64,000 bases of DNA from Candidatus Desulfofervidaceae bacterium (GTDB taxonomy: Bacteria; Desulfobacterota; Desulfofervidia; Desulfofervidales; Desulfofervidaceae). This document shows, in pieces, positions 25,636-34,293 of the stretch (positions are counted from its first letter, which is position 1; each line of letters starts with the position of its first letter). The stretch spans positions 124,001 through 188,000 of the forward strand of contig JALWFG010000011.1 in NCBI GenBank assembly GCA_027038965.1, read 5' to 3'. A program made the position numbers and the translations under genes. The notes beneath the pieces were generated by a model that worked only from the letters and a program-made list of their open reading frames with translations, was not told where the DNA came from and searched no databases.

Positions 25636-27375
25636 TTAAGGATTTATGTTATACTTCTTTATCCTATACTCCAATTGTCTCCGGGTAAATCCCAATTCTC
25701 TAGCTGCCTTAGTTAAAATCCACCTGTGTTTTTTTAAGGCCTTAATAATTTCCTCTTTTTCTATTTCCTCAATTTGACTCAATAGTTTTTTCTTTGAGGC
25801 GGTTTTTTCAGAATGTTCTTCTTTAGAAGGTAAAAAAGAAGGTTGGATATCCAAATCGTCTAAGTCCAAAACTCCATCTTTATCAAGGGTATAAGATTTC
25901 TTTAAAAGCAATTTAAGGTCTTCAAAGCTTTGTAAACTGTCTAGATTCTTTATGTAATTAAGATATTCTGAAGAAATGGTTTTGTTTTCTTTGAAAACTT
26001 CATTTAATTCTTTCATATAGCGCCTAATGTGATTATTCATATGTGAACGTAATGCTTTGTTATGTTTGATTAATTTAAGAGGAAGGTCATCTACATCTAT
26101 TACATTGTCATCGTCTAAGGCAACAGCTAATTCTAAGACATTTTCCAATTCTCTAATGTTTCCTGGCCAATCGTAGTCTTTAAATAAAACATAGGCCTTT
26201 CGGGAAATATTTATTTGTTTATGATAGCGTTCTTTTAATTTTGCTAGAATATTTTTTAAAATACTTTCAAATTCACCTGTTCTTTCCCGTAAAGGTGGCA
26301 AGCGAATTTCAATTCCACTAATCCGGTAAAAGAGGTCTTCTCTAAACTGTCTTTCTTGGACCATAAATTTTAAATCTCTATTAGTAGCAGAAATAAATCT
26401 AACATCAATAGAAATAGATTTAGTACCACCTATCCTTTCTATTGTTTTTTCCTGAATAGCATGTAGGAGTTTTGGCTGTAACTCTAAGGGCAAATCTCCA
26501 ATTTCGTCTAAAAAGACAGTTCCCCCGTGAGCAAGTTCTAATTTCCCCTTTTTTGTTGTCGTTGCTCCTGTAAATGCCCCTTTTTCATAACCAAAAAGCT
26601 CTGCTTCTAACAATTCTTTCGGTATAGCTGCACAATTTATGACAACAAATGGTTTATTTTTTCTATAACTTATTTCGTGGATATGTCTAGCTAGAGAAGA
26701 TTTACCTGTTCCACTTTCTCCAGTGAGAAGAATATTAATGTCAGTATTTGCTATTTTTTCCAGTTTTGGAAATAACTTTTCCGTAAAACCGGTTGGACCA
26801 TTATAAATGATATCTTCCATGTTTTTAATGGTCATTTGCAGCCTTTCTTTCTCTTTTTGAACGGCCTTATACAATTCTATATGATGTCCCACCACAGAGG
26901 CAGCTATTTCCAAAAATTCAATATGCCATCCTACTGGTATCTCATCACCCGTTTTGTATGAAGCAGTTAGGACTCCAATACTTTTCTTCTTCTCATCAAG
27001 GATAGGGACAACAAAGAACGTAAGATTTTCTAAACTTCTCCTTTTTAAAAGATTTTTAAATTCTTTTATTTCAGCGAGGTTATCAATTATCTCTGGATAG
27101 CCTAATTGAGCAATTTTGCCAATGATACCTTGTCCTAGCTTGATTTGGAGTGATTTTAAATCACTAACATTATCAGCACTGACATAGACTAGTTTCAAAT
27201 AGTTGTCTTCCTTAAGCCACAAAGCTACATCTTCATACAGCATATATTCTCGCAGGGTGTTTAAGGCCGTGCAAATATAAACAAATAGCGGTTTTTCTAC
27301 CCCAAAGGCCTTATTTAACCTCTGCAGTGCTTCTATCTCTCGCTTCCTAACTTTTAATAAATCAACTGCTCGCAT
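25636..27375 (-). CDS. GAF-domain sigma54-dependent activator of the urea genes
   Basis: A NifA-like one-component activator of 579 residues from the ATG at 27375. An N-terminal GAF domain (~25-175) is followed by a linker and the AAA+ domain. Walker A GESGTGKSSLARH lies near residue 221, the sigma54-contacting GAFTGA loop near 264, Walker B TVFLDEIGDLP near 283 and the R-finger region SATNRDLK near 330. A Fis-type HTH closes it (ILTKAARELGFTRRQLEYRI). No receiver domain, so it senses a small molecule or partner through GAF. An upstream ATG at 27465 is possible but would swallow the promoter and operator. It is placed between the two operons it probably controls. Confidence 0.9.
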   Translation of the reverse strand: MRAVDLLKVRKREIEALQRLNKAFGVEKPLFVYICTALNTLREYMLYEDVALWLKEDNYLKLVYVSADNVSDLKSLQIKLGQGIIGKIAQLGYPEIIDNLAEIKEFKNLLKRRSLENLTFFVVPILDEKKKSIGVLTASYKTGDEIPVGWHIEFLEIAASVVGHHIELYKAVQKEKERLQMTIKNMEDIIYNGPTGFTEKLFPKLEKIANTDINILLTGESGTGKSSLARHIHEISYRKNKPFVVINCAAIPKELLEAELFGYEKGAFTGATTTKKGKLELAHGGTVFLDEIGDLPLELQPKLLHAIQEKTIERIGGTKSISIDVRFISATNRDLKFMVQERQFREDLFYRISGIEIRLPPLRERTGEFESILKNILAKLKERYHKQINISRKAYVLFKDYDWPGNIRELENVLELAVALDDDNVIDVDDLPLKLIKHNKALRSHMNNHIRRYMKELNEVFKENKTISSEYLNYIKNLDSLQSFEDLKLLLKKSYTLDKDGVLDLDDLDIQPSFLPSKEEHSEKTASKKKLLSQIEEIEKEEIIKALKKHRWILTKAARELGFTRRQLEYRIKKYNINP

Positions 27376-27387
27376 AAATTTTTCACA

Positions 27388-27416
27388 TTTATGTAAAAAA
27401 ATAACACTTTTGTTAA
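27388..27416 (-). promoter_or_regulatory. Regulator promoter with overlapping operator
   Basis: On the minus strand TTAACA, 17 bases, CATAAA, 12 bases before the activator ATG. The -35 box lies within the dyad TAACA-CTTT-TGTTA (27402-27415), the same element found upstream of urtA. Binding here would block the regulator's own promoter while serving as the enhancer for ureA, about 100 bases upstream of its sigma54 start. Confidence 0.65.
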
Positions 27417-27482
27417 TTTTGGCCCTAATGAAATTTAAACATATCCTTTTTTGAAACTCTGTCAAGCAATAAGAATACCATT

Positions 27483-27498
27483 TGGCATGATTTTTGCC
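27483..27498 (+). promoter_or_regulatory. Sigma54 promoter of ureABC
   Basis: TGGCATGATTTTTGCC: GG and GC 10 bases apart with the conserved TGGCA and TTTGC blocks. It ends 42 bases before the ureA ATG. No sigma70 promoter is evident in this gap. Confidence 0.85.
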
Positions 27499-27538
27499 TT
27501 TTTGTTTAGCAAAAAATTAAATTAAAGGAGGGTTAAAA

Positions 27539-27841
27539 ATGCGTTTAACGCCCCGAGAGATGGAAAAACTGCTGGTGTATGTAGCGGCTAAATTGGCTTG
27601 GGAACGGAAGGCAAAGGGATTGAAGTTAAATTACCCAGAAGCCGTAGCTATAATTTCGGCTCACATTATGGAAGGAGCAAGAGAGGGAAAGACAGTAGAG
27701 CAGCTAATGAAAGAAAGTGGTGAAATTTTAACACGAGAAGATGTTATGGAAGGCATACCAGAAACGATTGACATGGTGCAGATAGAAGCCACTTTTCCAG
27801 ATGGAACAAAATTAGTGACTGTGCATAATCCAATAAAATAA
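27539..27841 (+). CDS. ureA: Urease subunit gamma
   Basis: A 100-residue subunit with the family opening [20 protein letters not shown], the [20 protein letters not shown] helix and the closing [21 protein letters not shown]. Full family length. A strong GGAGGG site precedes it. First gene of ureABC, 15 bases before ureB. Confidence 0.97.
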   Translation: MRLTPREMEKLLVYVAAKLAWERKAKGLKLNYPEAVAIISAHIMEGAREGKTVEQLMKESGEILTREDVMEGIPETIDMVQIEATFPDGTKLVTVHNPIK

Positions 27842-27855
27842 AGGGAGGTTTAAAA

Positions 27856-28224
27856 ATGAGACCCGGCGAAATTTTTTTTGGCAAAGAAGAAATTCCTTTA
27901 AATCAGGACAAGGCCGTTGTTAAATTAAAAGTGATCAATACCGGAGATAGACCTATTCAAATTGGTTCTCACTTTCATTTCTTTGAAGCCAATAAATATC
28001 TTAAATTTGACCGCAAGGTTGCCTATGGCAAAAGGCTTAATATTCCTGCTGGGGGAGCGGTTAGATTTGAACCAGGGCAGGAAAGAGAAGTGGAACTGAT
28101 AGATTATAGTGGGAAAAGATACATAGAAGGGTTTAATGGTTTGGTAAATGGTTTTTTAGATAATCCTACGGTTAGAGAGAAGGCCTTTAAAAAAGCCAAA
28201 GAATTAGGTTTTATGGAGGGATAA
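27856..28224 (+). CDS. ureB: Urease subunit beta
   Basis: A 122-residue subunit opening [16 protein letters not shown], with the conserved [19 protein letters not shown] motif at about residues 30-48 and [22 protein letters not shown] near 70. The C-terminal extension of about 15 residues is a little longer than in enteric UreB. Its stop is one base from the ureC start. Confidence 0.97.
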   Translation: MRPGEIFFGKEEIPLNQDKAVVKLKVINTGDRPIQIGSHFHFFEANKYLKFDRKVAYGKRLNIPAGGAVRFEPGQEREVELIDYSGKRYIEGFNGLVNGFLDNPTVREKAFKKAKELGFMEG

Positions 28225-28225
28225 A

Positions 28226-29929
28226 ATGAAGATAGAAAGAGAACAATATGTTGAGATTTATGGCCCAACTGTTGGTGATAAAATAAGGTTGGGAGATACC
28301 GAGTTAATGGCTGAAATAGAAAAAGACTATACCATTTATGGCGAAGAAGTTGTGTTTGGTGCTGGAAAGAACATTAGAGACGGTATGGGACAAACGAACA
28401 CCAATCTGAATGTACCTGATGTGGTAATTACCAATGTTGTTATTATGGATTACTGGGGTATTATTAAAGCGGATATAGGAATAAAAGATGGATACATCTG
28501 TGCCATTGGTAAAGCTGGTAACCCTAACACCATGGATGGTGTAACACCAGGGCTAGAGGTTGGTCCCTTTACAGAAATAATCTCTGGTGAAGGAATGATT
28601 GCCACTCCTGGTGGCATTGACACTCATACACATTTAATCAGTCCTCAGATTGTTTGGGAGGCACTTTCTAACGGCGTTACGACTTTAGTCGGTGGTGGTG
28701 TAGGCCCAACCACGGGTACCAATGCTACCCTTTGTACCCCAGGTCCTTGGAACATTCAACGCATGCTTGAAGCTGTGGAAGGACTACCAGTAAACATTGG
28801 TTTATTAGCCAAAGGTAATTCTTCTAACCCCAAGGCGTTGATAGAACAATTAAAAGCAGGGGCAATGGGTTTAAAAATTCATGAGGACTGGGGGTCAACG
28901 CCTAACGTCATTGACACTAATTTAAGTGTAGCTGATGATTATGATGTCCCCGTGGCCTTGCATACAGATACTCCTAATGAAGCGGGCTATGTAGAAAATA
29001 CCATTGCTACCTTTAAAGGCAGAACGATTCATACTTATCACTCTGAAGGCGCTGGTGGGGGACATGCACCTGACCTTTTAAAAATTACAGGTCTGCCGAA
29101 TGTATTACCTTCCTCTACTACTCCAACAAATCCTGCTACGATAAACACGGTAGTGGAACATTTAGACATGCTTATCGTCTGCCACCATTTAAACCCTGAA
29201 ATACCAGAAGATGTGGCCTTTGCGAAGTCAAGAATAAGAGCTCAAACCATTGCCGCCGAAGATGTATTACATGACTTGGGTGTGATTAGCATGATGTCCT
29301 CTGATGCCCAAGCAATGGGAAGGATTGGTGAAATCATCACCCGCACCTGGCAAACTGCTCATGCCATGAAGGTGCAAAGAGGGAAATTGCCAGAAGATGC
29401 AGAAGGTAACGACAATTTTCGGATTAAGAGGTATATTGCCAAATATACCATTAACCCTGCTATTACCAATGGCATAGCTAAATATGTTGGAAGCATTGAA
29501 GTTGGCAAAGTGGCAGACATTGTGCTTTGGGAACCCAAGTTTTTTGGTGTTAAACCCAGTCTTGTGTTAAAGAGCGGTTTCATCGTATGGTCTCTTATGG
29601 GGGATGCCAATGCTTCCATCCCTACCTGTGAACCATTTGTGTATAAACCCATGTTTGGCAGTTTTGGAAAAGTTGGGCAAAGCTTATCAATTACATTTGT
29701 CTCCCAAGCCGCCTGTGCTAATAATATTCAGGAGAAACTCGGGTTGAACCGTCAGCTAAAACCCGTTGGCCATTGCCGGCAGATAGGGAAAAAAGATATG
29801 ATATTGAATGACTTTGTGGGTGAGGTATATGTTGATCCCAAAACCTACGAAGTCTTTGTGAATGGTAATAAGATTGAATCGGCTTTTATGAAAGAATTAC
29901 CTCTAGCCCAAAGATATTTCCTGTTTTAA
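28226..29929 (+). CDS. ureC: Urease subunit alpha (catalytic)
   Basis: A 567-residue nickel amidohydrolase that splits urea to ammonia and carbamate. Nickel ligands are in [10 protein letters not shown] near residue 133, the carbamylated Lys in [12 protein letters not shown] near 217, His ligands in ALHTDT near 246 and [13 protein letters not shown] near 271, and the catalytic flap His in [11 protein letters not shown] near 319; DAQAMGR follows near 361. All catalytic residues I could check are present and length is normal. No ureD, ureE, ureF or ureG follows: the operon ends in a terminator 28 bases downstream. Confidence 0.97.
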   Translation: MKIEREQYVEIYGPTVGDKIRLGDTELMAEIEKDYTIYGEEVVFGAGKNIRDGMGQTNTNLNVPDVVITNVVIMDYWGIIKADIGIKDGYICAIGKAGNPNTMDGVTPGLEVGPFTEIISGEGMIATPGGIDTHTHLISPQIVWEALSNGVTTLVGGGVGPTTGTNATLCTPGPWNIQRMLEAVEGLPVNIGLLAKGNSSNPKALIEQLKAGAMGLKIHEDWGSTPNVIDTNLSVADDYDVPVALHTDTPNEAGYVENTIATFKGRTIHTYHSEGAGGGHAPDLLKITGLPNVLPSSTTPTNPATINTVVEHLDMLIVCHHLNPEIPEDVAFAKSRIRAQTIAAEDVLHDLGVISMMSSDAQAMGRIGEIITRTWQTAHAMKVQRGKLPEDAEGNDNFRIKRYIAKYTINPAITNGIAKYVGSIEVGKVADIVLWEPKFFGVKPSLVLKSGFIVWSLMGDANASIPTCEPFVYKPMFGSFGKVGQSLSITFVSQAACANNIQEKLGLNRQLKPVGHCRQIGKKDMILNDFVGEVYVDPKTYEVFVNGNKIESAFMKELPLAQRYFLF

Positions 29930-29957
29930 GTTATTTCATTTAAGTTTTTGAGTCTAT

Positions 29958-29996
29958 AAAGCGCTACCTCTTTCAATGAGAGGTAGCGCTTTTTTT
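29958..29996 (+). terminator. Rho-independent terminator of ureABC
   Basis: A perfect 14-bp stem (AAAGCGCTACCTCT / AGAGGTAGCGCTTT) with a 7-base loop, followed by a run of T. It closes the urease operon directly after ureC. Confidence 0.95.
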
Positions 29997-30001
29997 CTAT
30001 C

Positions 30002-30030
30002 TTGACAATTTAACCAATCTGATTTGTATT
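30002..30030 (+). promoter_or_regulatory. Sigma70 promoter of the truncated ubiA
   Basis: TTGACA, 17 bases, TGTATT, about 30 bases before the ATG at 30059. It indicates that the 5' end of the ubiA gene, with its control region, is original and only its body has been lost. Confidence 0.6.
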
Positions 30031-30058
30031 AACAGGTAAAATCCGAAGAGGTCTTAGT

Positions 30059-30298
30059 ATGCTGAAAAAAATCAAACTTGCCCTGGATATGATTAAATTT
30101 GAGCATAGTATCTTTGCTTTGCCCTTTGCCTTTATCGGGGCCTTTCTTGCCCAGGGAGGAATGCCGCCGTGGGATAAAATCCTTTGGATATTAGTAAACT
30201 TGGCTTTTATGATACAGGTAGCAATGCTAATGGAGTCACCCTTTCAAGCGATGGTCGGTGTCAAAGGGGGCAGGTCTCCACATTTGACATTTGATTGA
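30059..30298 (+). pseudogene. Truncated UbiA/MqnP-type prenyltransferase
   Basis: The first ~47 codons match the N-terminus of 4-hydroxybenzoate-type polyprenyltransferases (DMIKFEHSIFALPFAFIGAFL, then a WDKILWILV helix). The similarity then stops: the conserved NRxxDxxxDxxNxRT motif is absent, and the frame runs into unrelated sequence before ending after 79 codons. A normal protein is about 290 residues. It is a 5' fragment cut by whatever formed the debris downstream. Confidence 0.8.
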
Positions 30299-30610
30299 TT
30301 TCTGCTATTGAATTTTTATTATGATTATGATGTACTCCTTAAGGCTTTTTCTTGAGAATGCATTCTATCACATAAGCGCAAGAGATGAATATCGGTAATG
30401 TACGATATTTTGTGTAAGTTGGGAAAATGGAGTAGCTTCCTGGGGAATAACCAGAGAAAACCTATAACCCCAGGAGGTGAAGATGAAACTAAAGAATTCT
30501 ACCAGACATTATTAAAAAGGTGGTAAACAAATCTTATCATAAATATGGTGGCTGAAGGATAATTATTTATCTTTAGTGCTGTTGAGAAGCTCGTTTACCT
30601 AATGTCATAA
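30299..30610 (+). mobile_element. Degraded mobile-element debris
   Basis: No intact gene. An inverted repeat CCTGGGG / CCCCAGG (30439-30445, 30468-30474) would fold over a strong AGGAGG site at 30472-30477, and the ATG at 30483 opens a frame stopped after ten codons. This layout, with a ribosome site buried in a hairpin before a short dead frame, resembles the leader of a transposase gene. The motif GTCACCCTTT-N-AAG occurs just inside the ubiA fragment (30234) and again at 30701. Family not identifiable by eye. Confidence 0.45.
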
Positions 30611-30613
30611 GGC

Positions 30614-30680
30614 TGGACATATTGTAGGTTCGTCAAAATTATTCGTAACCACATAAATTTTTACTTGATTTTTTTCTGTT
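30614..30680 (+). repeat. 67-bp direct repeat, right copy
   Basis: Same sequence and orientation as 19172-19238 apart from one base. It marks the right limit of the urea block, outside the ubiA fragment. The sequences flanking the two copies differ. Confidence 0.9.
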
Positions 30681-30760
30681 TAGTAGTGTAAAACTACCTG
30701 TGTCACCCTTTGAAGGGAGAGGAGTAATGGAAGATACTTATTTTAGCGTCCTTAACAAGT

Positions 30761-30786
30761 GTTCTGCACCCCTGGGGGTACAGAAC
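30761..30786. other. Strong isolated stem-loop
   Basis: GTTCTGCACCCC and GGGGTACAGAAC form a 12-bp stem with one mismatch and a 2-base turn, between the mobile debris and the yjfB-like gene. No T run follows on either strand, so it is not a standard terminator. Confidence 0.4.
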
Positions 30787-30815
30787 AAATTGTAATGAAA
30801 CGTTGGAGGTAAAAG

Positions 30816-31031
30816 ATGGCCAATTCAGCTTCAAATGTAGATGTGCGGGTGTCAACCAGTATCTTTGCCCTCAAGAAGCTGATGGATTTAAACAAGGAAA
30901 TGGTGCAAACTCTGCTTCAATCAGCGACGAATCAAACAAATGTTCAAAATCAAGGAGTCCAAACCAATAAGGCTACTAAAGCAGTCAATGTATCCAATTT
31001 TAAGCCAGGCAAGGTTAATATTTTGGCTTAA
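30816..31031 (+). CDS. YjfB-like putative motility protein
   Basis: A 71-residue protein. The N-terminal amphipathic helix (STSIFALKKLMDLNKEMVQTLLQS) and the following Gln/Asn/Val-rich tail ending in a short hydrophobic stretch match the YjfB_motility family, whose job is unknown. A GGAGGT site lies nine bases upstream. No flagellar genes adjoin it. Confidence 0.65.
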   Translation: MANSASNVDVRVSTSIFALKKLMDLNKEMVQTLLQSATNQTNVQNQGVQTNKATKAVNVSNFKPGKVNILA

Positions 31032-31036
31032 GGCAG

Positions 31037-31065
31037 TTGCATAAGAAAACCCGTTCGGTTATTAT
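31037..31065 (+). promoter_or_regulatory. Sigma70 promoter of tsaD operon, predicted leaderless
   Basis: TTGCAT, 17 bases, TATTAT, ending exactly six bases before the tsaD ATG. No Shine-Dalgarno is present in the six bases between. Confidence 0.75.
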
Positions 31066-31071
31066 GCCTTC

Positions 31072-32088
31072 ATGTTGATTTTGGGTATAGAAAGTTCTTG
31101 TGACGAAACGGCAGCCGCAGTTGTGGCTGACGGAAAGGTCATAAAGTCCTCTGTTGTCTATTCTCAAATTGCTTTCCATCGGCCCTATGGTGGAGTGGTG
31201 CCTGAAATTGCTTCTAGAAAGCACATTGAAGTCATTATTCAGATAATAGACCAGGCCTTAAAGGAAGCGGGTCTATCTCTTAAAGAAATAGACGGAGTGG
31301 CGGTTACTCAAGGGCCTGGACTTGTAGGGGCCTTATTAGTAGGTATTTGTGTTGCAAAGGCCATCTCCTTTGCCTTGAAAAGGCCCCTTGTGGCTGTTAA
31401 TCATTTGCATGCCCACCTCATGGCCATTTTTTTGGAAAGAGAGGTATCCTTTCCCTTCATAGGGATGGTCGTCTCTGGAGGGCACACCAATCTTTACCTG
31501 GCTAGGGACTTTTTCACCATTGAATCCTTAGGGCAAACCCTTGATGACGCAGCAGGGGAGGCCTTTGATAAGGTGGCCAAGATGTTGAATTTGCCATATC
31601 CAGGTGGTGTTTCAATTGAGAAGCTTGCCCAAGAGGGAAATCCTAGGGCGGTGTCTTTTCCCAGACCCATGCAAAACAGCAAGGATTTCAATTTTAGTTT
31701 TAGCGGGTTGAAGACCGCAGTGGCCAACTTTCTGCGCCAATTGGATACGGATCAAATTAGCAGGGCAGATATTGCGGCTTCTTTCCAAGAGGCGGTTGTA
31801 GATACCCTAATCGGTAAATGTCTTCAGGCCACTAGGGAATTTGGATTGCCTCGCTTAGTGATAGCAGGGGGGGTAGCCGCCAATAAACGATTGAGAGAAA
31901 AATTGCTAAATCAAGCCGCCCAAGAAGGCATTGAGGTCTATTTCCCCTCCTTACACCTTTGCACTGACAATGCCGCTATGGTGGCCGCCTTGGGGTATCA
32001 TTATCTGAAGGCAAATAAACTGGCCTCTTATGAATTTGATGCCATATCAAGGTATCCCTTATGCACGTTTCACCCAAGGCCATCTTAG
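31072..32088 (+). CDS. tsaD: tRNA N6-threonylcarbamoyladenosine transferase TsaD
   Basis: A 338-residue ASKHA-fold enzyme of the t6A tRNA modification complex. It starts LILGIESSCDETAAAVV; metal ligands are in NHLHAHLMA near residue 110, and the phosphate loop SGGHTNLYL near 131. AGGVAANKRLRE near 264 and the closing CTDNAAMVAALG complete the family pattern. First gene of an overlapping housekeeping operon (tsaD-rsmA-rph-rdgB-M16). Confidence 0.96.
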   Translation: MLILGIESSCDETAAAVVADGKVIKSSVVYSQIAFHRPYGGVVPEIASRKHIEVIIQIIDQALKEAGLSLKEIDGVAVTQGPGLVGALLVGICVAKAISFALKRPLVAVNHLHAHLMAIFLEREVSFPFIGMVVSGGHTNLYLARDFFTIESLGQTLDDAAGEAFDKVAKMLNLPYPGGVSIEKLAQEGNPRAVSFPRPMQNSKDFNFSFSGLKTAVANFLRQLDTDQISRADIAASFQEAVVDTLIGKCLQATREFGLPRLVIAGGVAANKRLREKLLNQAAQEGIEVYFPSLHLCTDNAAMVAALGYHYLKANKLASYEFDAISRYPLCTFHPRPS

Positions 32089-32903
32089 CTCAGTATGGCC
32101 TTAAGCCTCAAAAACACCTAGGCCAAAATTTTTTAATAAATCCCCTTACATGTCAGCAGATTGTGGCTAAAGGCCAAATTGGGCCTTCAGATGTGGTGGT
32201 GGAAATCGGGGCCGGATTAGGCAGTCTTACCTTACCCCTCTCTCAAAGGGCAAAGCAGGTGATTGCTATAGAATTTGATCCTAAATTGGCCGAGATACTT
32301 GAGGGCATTTTAAAAGAACAGGAAGTGCAAAATGTAAAAATATGGATAGGAGATGCCTTAAGGTTTAATTACGAGGCTGTATTCAATGCTCATGGCCAAA
32401 AAATAAAGATTGTAGGCAATCTTCCTTACCAGATTTCTTCCCCCCTTCTTTTCTTATTTCTTGAGAAGAGGCATGTTACAAAGTCTTTAACCCTTATGTT
32501 CCAAAAGGAGGTAGCAGAGCGGCTTATGGCCAGACCTAGAAGTAAAAAGTATGGGCTTTTAAGCGTTCTCTATGGGCTTACCGCTCAAATTCATCCCATT
32601 TTAAAACTGAAACCCGCCAGTTTTTACCCGCCTCCCAAGGTAGGCTCTGAGGTAATCCAAATTGAGTGGAGGCTCCCTGCCCCTGAAATTCCCTCTAGCT
32701 TCATTACATTTTTAAAAAGGCTCTTTGGACAGAGGCGCAAGACTATTTTGAATTGTCTCAAGGCAGTAGGACCCAAAGAAACCATAGAAAGGCTGATTCG
32801 GGATTTAGGGCTCAATCCTTTAGACCGGCCTGAGGTAATTTCGCCTCAACAATTGCTTAGGCTGTTTTGGCAGTTGCAAAGGAGCAAGGCAGTAAAACGG
32901 TAG
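32061..32903 (+). CDS. rsmA: 16S rRNA dimethyladenosine transferase RsmA (KsgA)
   Basis: A 280-residue SAM methyltransferase that dimethylates A1518 and A1519 of 16S rRNA. Motifs: [13 protein letters not shown] near residue 18, SAM loop [15 protein letters not shown] near 47, catalytic [13 protein letters not shown] near 118 and the C-terminal [12 protein letters not shown] near 222. The start overlaps tsaD by 28 bases. Confidence 0.95.
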   Translation: MHVSPKAILAQYGLKPQKHLGQNFLINPLTCQQIVAKGQIGPSDVVVEIGAGLGSLTLPLSQRAKQVIAIEFDPKLAEILEGILKEQEVQNVKIWIGDALRFNYEAVFNAHGQKIKIVGNLPYQISSPLLFLFLEKRHVTKSLTLMFQKEVAERLMARPRSKKYGLLSVLYGLTAQIHPILKLKPASFYPPPKVGSEVIQIEWRLPAPEIPSSFITFLKRLFGQRRKTILNCLKAVGPKETIERLIRDLGLNPLDRPEVISPQQLLRLFWQLQRSKAVKR

Positions 32904-32953
32904 TGAATAAGGATTATTGCGTTTGTTTTGAAACCGTGATAATAAATCTCCAA

Positions 32954-33700
32954 ATGAGAAACGATGGTAGAGCTTTGGAGGAAATAAGACCTATTTCGTT
33001 TATTCGCCCCTTCAGCCGGTATGCAGAGGGCTCTGTCCTTGTTTCTATGGGTGAGACAAAGGTTATTTGCACTGCCTCAGTAGAAGAGACCGTTCCTGCC
33101 TTTCGCAAAGGGACTGGAAAGGGCTGGATTACGGCAGAGTATAATATGCTTCCGCGGGCTACTCAGACCCGAATCCCAAGGTTTGAGGCTGGAAGGGTAA
33201 AGGGACGCACCTATGAAATTCAGCGCCTGATTGGAAGGTCTTTGCGAGGGGTAGTGGACCTGGAGGCATTGGGTGAGAGGACTATTTGGATTGACTGTGA
33301 TGTAATTCAGGCCGATGGGGGCACTAGAACCGCCGCCATCAATGGAGCCTTTGTGGCCTTATGTGATGCCTGTAGCTGGTTGGTAGATGCAGGTATATGC
33401 CTGGAGTTCCCAATAAGGGATTTTTTGGCGGCTGTCAGTGTGGGAATTGTAAACCAAGAGGTCCTTTTAGATTTAAATTATGAAGAAGATGCGGCTGCCT
33501 CGGTAGATGCCAATTTTGTAATGACAGGAAAGGGGCAATTAATGGAGGTTCAAGCTACAGGAGAAGGGGGACCCTTTGAATGGAAAACCTTTGTCACCAT
33601 GTATGAAATGGCATGGAAAGGAATCCAAACAATTATTGCCAAACAAAAAGAGGTTTTAAGGGACTTGCCTTATGAAATTGGTATTGGCTACAAGAAATAA
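32954..33700 (+). CDS. rph: Ribonuclease PH
   Basis: A 248-residue phosphorolytic 3' exoribonuclease for tRNA maturation. It opens [14 protein letters not shown], then [20 protein letters not shown], the [16 protein letters not shown] segment that binds phosphate, and DADGG-like [11 protein letters not shown]. The ATG at 32954 gives the canonical start; an ATG at 32867 inside rsmA would add 29 non-homologous residues. A possible TTGCGT-15-GATAAT promoter ends ten bases before this ATG. The 3' end overlaps rdgB by 29 bases. Confidence 0.94.
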   Translation: MRNDGRALEEIRPISFIRPFSRYAEGSVLVSMGETKVICTASVEETVPAFRKGTGKGWITAEYNMLPRATQTRIPRFEAGRVKGRTYEIQRLIGRSLRGVVDLEALGERTIWIDCDVIQADGGTRTAAINGAFVALCDACSWLVDAGICLEFPIRDFLAAVSVGIVNQEVLLDLNYEEDAAASVDANFVMTGKGQLMEVQATGEGGPFEWKTFVTMYEMAWKGIQTIIAKQKEVLRDLPYEIGIGYKK

Positions 33701-34292
33701 AGGTAAAGTGGCTGAAATAAAGAAGATTTTAGAAGATTTGCCTGAAGTGGAACTTTTGTCGCTAAGGGATTTTCCTGATTTAGCTCCGATAGAAGAAACG
33801 GGAAAGACATTTCAAGAAAATGCTATTTTAAAGGCAAAGACAGTAGCCAACTCCACGGGATGCTGGGCTTTGGCGGATGATTCTGGTCTTGTAGTAGAGG
33901 CCTTAAATGGGGCTCCTGGGGTTTACTCGGCCCGATATGCAGGCAAGAATGCCACTGATACCTCTAATAACCAAAAATTACTTAAGGCCCTAGAGAAAGT
34001 TCCTTGGGAAAAGAGAAGGGCAGCCTTTGTGTGCGTCATGGCCCTTTGTTCCCCCAAGGGCAAATGCTACACCTGCGAGGGGCGATTTGAAGGCATTATC
34101 AGTTTTGAACCCAAAGGGAATGCGGGTTTTGGCTATGACCCCGTTTTTTATGTGCCTGAATATGACAAGACTGTAGCTGAACTTACTCCTGAAATAAAAA
34201 ACATGATCAGCCATCGGGCTCAGGCCTTAAAAAAAATTAAACCTCTTCTGATTCAAATTATTCGTAGTTCTGAAAGCAATCCTTTGGAGTAA
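33672..34292 (+). CDS. rdgB: XTP/dITP diphosphatase RdgB (HAM1)
   Basis: A 206-residue house-cleaning nucleotidase removing non-canonical purine triphosphates. Family motifs: [16 protein letters not shown] at the N-terminus, [11 protein letters not shown] near 46, [26 protein letters not shown] near 65-90 and [16 protein letters not shown] near 150, with SHRAQAL near the end. Full length. Confidence 0.95.
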   Translation: MKLVLATRNKGKVAEIKKILEDLPEVELLSLRDFPDLAPIEETGKTFQENAILKAKTVANSTGCWALADDSGLVVEALNGAPGVYSARYAGKNATDTSNNQKLLKALEKVPWEKRRAAFVCVMALCSPKGKCYTCEGRFEGIISFEPKGNAGFGYDPVFYVPEYDKTVAELTPEIKNMISHRAQALKKIKPLLIQIIRSSESNPLE

Positions 34293-34293
34293 G

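Noticed and set aside
27376-27465. Longer start for the sigma54 activator at 27465
   Set aside because: It would add 30 residues unlike the family and make the regulator promoter and the shared operator coding.
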